Positions 61,910 to 64,000 of a DNA stretch of 64,000 bases are shown here, in pieces. Each line of letters opens with the position of its first letter. Position 1 is the stretch's first letter. The notes beneath the pieces were generated by a model. That model saw only the letters and a list, made by a program, of their open reading frames with translations, searched no databases and was not told the origin of the DNA. The stretch comes from Sphingobacterium athyrii (GTDB lineage Bacteria; Bacteroidota; Bacteroidia; Sphingobacteriales; Sphingobacteriaceae): assembly GCF_003071065.1 (NCBI RefSeq), contig NZ_QCXX01000010.1, positions 62,614-126,613 of the forward strand. Direction: 5' to 3'. Made by a program: the position numbers and the translations under genes.

Positions 61910-64000
61910 CCGATAATATAATTTTGGTGTTTGATCGTTTTTATTTCTATTTGATTGATCCAGAGATGATCTCCCTCGATACGTTTTACTTCGTGTCTTT
62001 TGGGGTTACCTTTTAAGCCGGTGCCCAGGAATTTTCCATAAGCTTCCTTCGCTACCCAAAAACGGGTTGTCCATTCGGCCTGCTCTCTGCCTTGGAGCAA
62101 TTCCATTTCCGCATCGGTAAAAACCAGTGGGTAAAAACCGGCACTCCGTTCCTCGATGACTTCCATGTCAATGCCAACCGGTTTGTCCTTCCGGGCTATA
62201 GCCACAGCATCCTTACCTTTATGAGCCAGTGAGATATGAATATCGTTTGTCATATCGCCCAAAAGATAAGGTTTGCCTACTTCGTCTGAGCGGATTTCAA
62301 ACGTAATCGGATAACAGGGATGATTTTTCTGACGGTTTAAAAGCTGTCGTACCGCGTCTTTTACCGCAACACGACTTACCATCCAACTTTTTCTGCGATT
62401 GGGCAGCAACTGTTGGTAATGCTGTTTTTCAGTTTGGTTGAAATAACGTTTCAGAATAAAGTCCCAGGAAGCGACACGCGTATAAGCCTGGTGAAAGAAG
62501 AAAACAGCTGGTGCGATTTCCGTTGAGAGTCGGTTGTGCAACGGTGACATGGAAACATTCCAGAGTGCCTCATCGATTTCCAGCCGTCTATTTTGCCAGC
62601 CACGGATTGCGCACCATACTTTTCCGTTTCGTTGGAGCGTAATGTTTGCGATAGCAAACTCATCGTTCAGCTCCGTCAACATACAGGTGCATTCGAATAG
62701 ACCTTCTTGGTTATGTATATCGTCGAAAAATTCAATTTCCTTAATTTTAACAGGAAATGCAATGCGATCTTTTGTCAGCGTGAGCTGCAGCCATAAACCA
62801 AACAGTTGCCCCGCATTATCCAGTAAAGAGCCTTTGCCGCCATTGCCTTTGATCTTACCTGTTATCCCTTTTTTACCTATGGCAGTTACCTCCATAATCC
62901 CTTGATAAGCTGTTCCGTGAAACATATGCTTCTCATAAATCTCTTCAGAAGTACGTGTAATAGGTAAGGTTTCGCCGATGGAAAGGTCAAAGCTTGGCGG
63001 TGGGGGATATGCAGTTGATAAGCCTACCTCCGCATTTGCAAAATTCTCAATATCCAGATAGGCGCGTTGTGGAGTGCGCCATTCACCCTTAACTGTTTTT
63101 TCAAAAGGTTTGGCTACGTTCATCCATTGAAACACACTTACCTGCATGATTTTATGGATTTTTGAGCCGGATTGCTCCGCCTGTGCCATTTCAGCTAGCA
63201 ATTCAAAGATCATGGTCATCGGAATCACAGGTTCCATATCGGCAACCTCTGACCATCCCTGTGGCTGCCTTAGTAGACTATGGTCGATCAGGTAGGGATG
63301 GCTCTCCAGATTGATCTGTAGTTTATTTGAGAAATGGGTACTTACAGGTTTCTCTAAGACAGCAGGTGGCGCTACAACCGAGACAAAAGCAGGTTGTGGC
63401 CTATTTTGGAAGAGATTTAATACTTCCTCTTGCATCCTGATCATATCGGCGATATTCTCCCGAAATGTCTGTACCAAAGGATGGTTGTCTTTTACAACGG
63501 TATTTGCGTTCAATTGAGCCTGGGCTGTCCCCAAAGATTTTCCTAAATTTTTGAGCGCCTCAAAATCGCGGACAATAGGTGATCCAAGCTGCAACGTCAT
63601 CCCTTTATTTGCTGCTTTTTTTGTGTGGTTTTGTAACGCCAGAAAATCCAGCGCGACCGTTTTACCTTCCACAAACAACGCGGCGACGACACGTTGTAAC
63701 TGGGCAAGCGCCGAACGCGTTGTGACACTGGAGGCCAATGTGCTAAATGCTTTTCCTTTTAAGGTGTCGTCAATAAAACCGATCAATCCACCGGTACCCA
63801 CCTGGATGAAGAAACGGACACCTTCTTCATATAGCTTTTCCGTCAGCTCACGAAAACGGACTGGCTCGACAAGGTGTTCAGCACTCAATTGACGGATAGC
63901 CTGTTGGTCCGATGGGTAAGGCATTAATGTTGTCGCTGACCACAGAGGGATCTTGGTCTGCTGAAATTGCACTTTTTCCATGCCTGCCAGGATCAGGTCA
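61897..64000 (-). CDS. type I polyketide synthase, C-terminal part: AT (partial), dehydratase, phosphopantetheinyl transferase
   Basis: The frame is open through the window edge at 64000, so the N-terminus (probably ketosynthase and the first half of the acyltransferase) lies outside; the apparent ATG at 63981 is internal. Visible order: C-terminal half of an AT domain (ELTEKLYEEGVRFFIQVGTGG), a linker, a double-hotdog dehydratase with SHPYLIDHSL and later KHMFHGTAYQGIMEV and LLDNAGQLFG, and an Sfp-type PPTase with GIDMEVIEE and FWVAKEAYGKFLGTG. A C-terminal DH-PPTase pair is known from enediyne-type and related iterative synthases, but the standalone ACP differs. No ketoreductase is seen. 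Product not recognised. Confidence 0.85.
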   Translation of the reverse strand, partial: DLILAGMEKVQFQQTKIPLWSATTLMPYPSDQQAIRQLSAEHLVEPVRFRELTEKLYEEGVRFFIQVGTGGLIGFIDDTLKGKAFSTLASSVTTRSALAQLQRVVAALFVEGKTVALDFLALQNHTKKAANKGMTLQLGSPIVRDFEALKNLGKSLGTAQAQLNANTVVKDNHPLVQTFRENIADMIRMQEEVLNLFQNRPQPAFVSVVAPPAVLEKPVSTHFSNKLQINLESHPYLIDHSLLRQPQGWSEVADMEPVIPMTMIFELLAEMAQAEQSGSKIHKIMQVSVFQWMNVAKPFEKTVKGEWRTPQRAYLDIENFANAEVGLSTAYPPPPSFDLSIGETLPITRTSEEIYEKHMFHGTAYQGIMEVTAIGKKGITGKIKGNGGKGSLLDNAGQLFGLWLQLTLTKDRIAFPVKIKEIEFFDDIHNQEGLFECTCMLTELNDEFAIANITLQRNGKVWCAIRGWQNRRLEIDEALWNVSMSPLHNRLSTEIAPAVFFFHQAYTRVASWDFILKRYFNQTEKQHYQQLLPNRRKSWMVSRVAVKDAVRQLLNRQKNHPCYPITFEIRSDEVGKPYLLGDMTNDIHISLAHKGKDAVAIARKDKPVGIDMEVIEERSAGFYPLVFTDAEMELLQGREQAEWTTRFWVAKEAYGKFLGTGLKGNPKRHEVKRIEGDHLWINQIEIKTIKHQNYIIGWTL

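Noticed and set aside
61897..64000. enediyne cluster
   Set aside because: The DH-PPTase end is similar in layout, but no enediyne accessory genes are in view and the ACP is separate; the N-terminus is not visible.
1..64000. CRISPR array or phage region
   Set aside because: No regularly spaced repeats and no phage structural or integrase genes were found.

Overview
The window looks like a chromosomal segment from a member of the Bacteroidota, most probably Sphingobacteriaceae (Sphingobacterium-like). Three kinds of evidence point there: TAnnTTTG promoter elements with TTTG about 18 bases upstream; few Shine-Dalgarno sequences; and family content typical of the group (DUF4476, DUF4292, START-like protein, split transketolase, CTP synthase next to YidC, ECF sigma followed by a membrane protein). 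Genus is inferred from gene content only. No phage, insertion sequence or CRISPR array was seen.

Layout. 1-5.9 kb: DUF4476 protein, semialdehyde dehydrogenase, DCC protein, RibBA, LptF/G permease, START-like protein. 6.0-6.5 kb: two near-identical tRNA-Met(CAT) genes. 6.6-14 kb: secreted PNGase F-like glycanase, an ABC transporter pair, small acidic and hypothetical proteins, an AraC regulator, a dienoyl-CoA reductase-type SDR. 14.1-16.8 kb: rplM-rpsI-rpsB-tsf on the minus strand, with a structured rpsB-tsf spacer. 17-24 kb: envelope genes (TPR protein, DUF4292 lipoprotein, EnvC-like factor, TatA, LysM transglycosylase, NlpC/P60 peptidase). 24.5-29.6 kb: thrABC preceded by a Thr/Ile leader peptide and an intrinsic terminator, a textbook attenuator. 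29.8-43 kb: RlmI-like methyltransferase, MFS transporter, Tat-dependent SGNH hydrolase, class III aminotransferase, an ECF sigma operon whose membrane protein carries seven 32-residue repeats, split transketolase, GH3 glycosidase, NifU-type protein, PurB. 43-52 kb: two paralogous heptad-repeat lipoproteins, acyl-CoA dehydrogenase, META lipoprotein, YidC, PyrG, CBM9-like protein, L19. 52.0-55.2 kb: tRNA-Pro(TGG) followed by a copy of its own 3' end, a TPR gene remnant and a large, apparently chimeric TPR gene. 55.4-64 kb: a tightly coupled minus-strand biosynthetic operon that runs off the window.

The most interesting region is this last operon. It encodes an AT-dehydratase-phosphopantetheinyl transferase polyketide synthase (N-terminus outside), a discrete acyl carrier protein, an alpha/beta hydrolase, one polypeptide holding two complete GT1 glycosyltransferase domains exactly 400 residues apart, two PapA5-like HHxxxDG-type acyltransferases and a small membrane protein. 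Together they suggest a multiply glycosylated and acylated polyketide or lipid; I do not recognise the product. Other points of note are the thr attenuator, the rearrangement scar at tRNA-Pro, and the repeat expansion in the sigma-factor-linked membrane protein.
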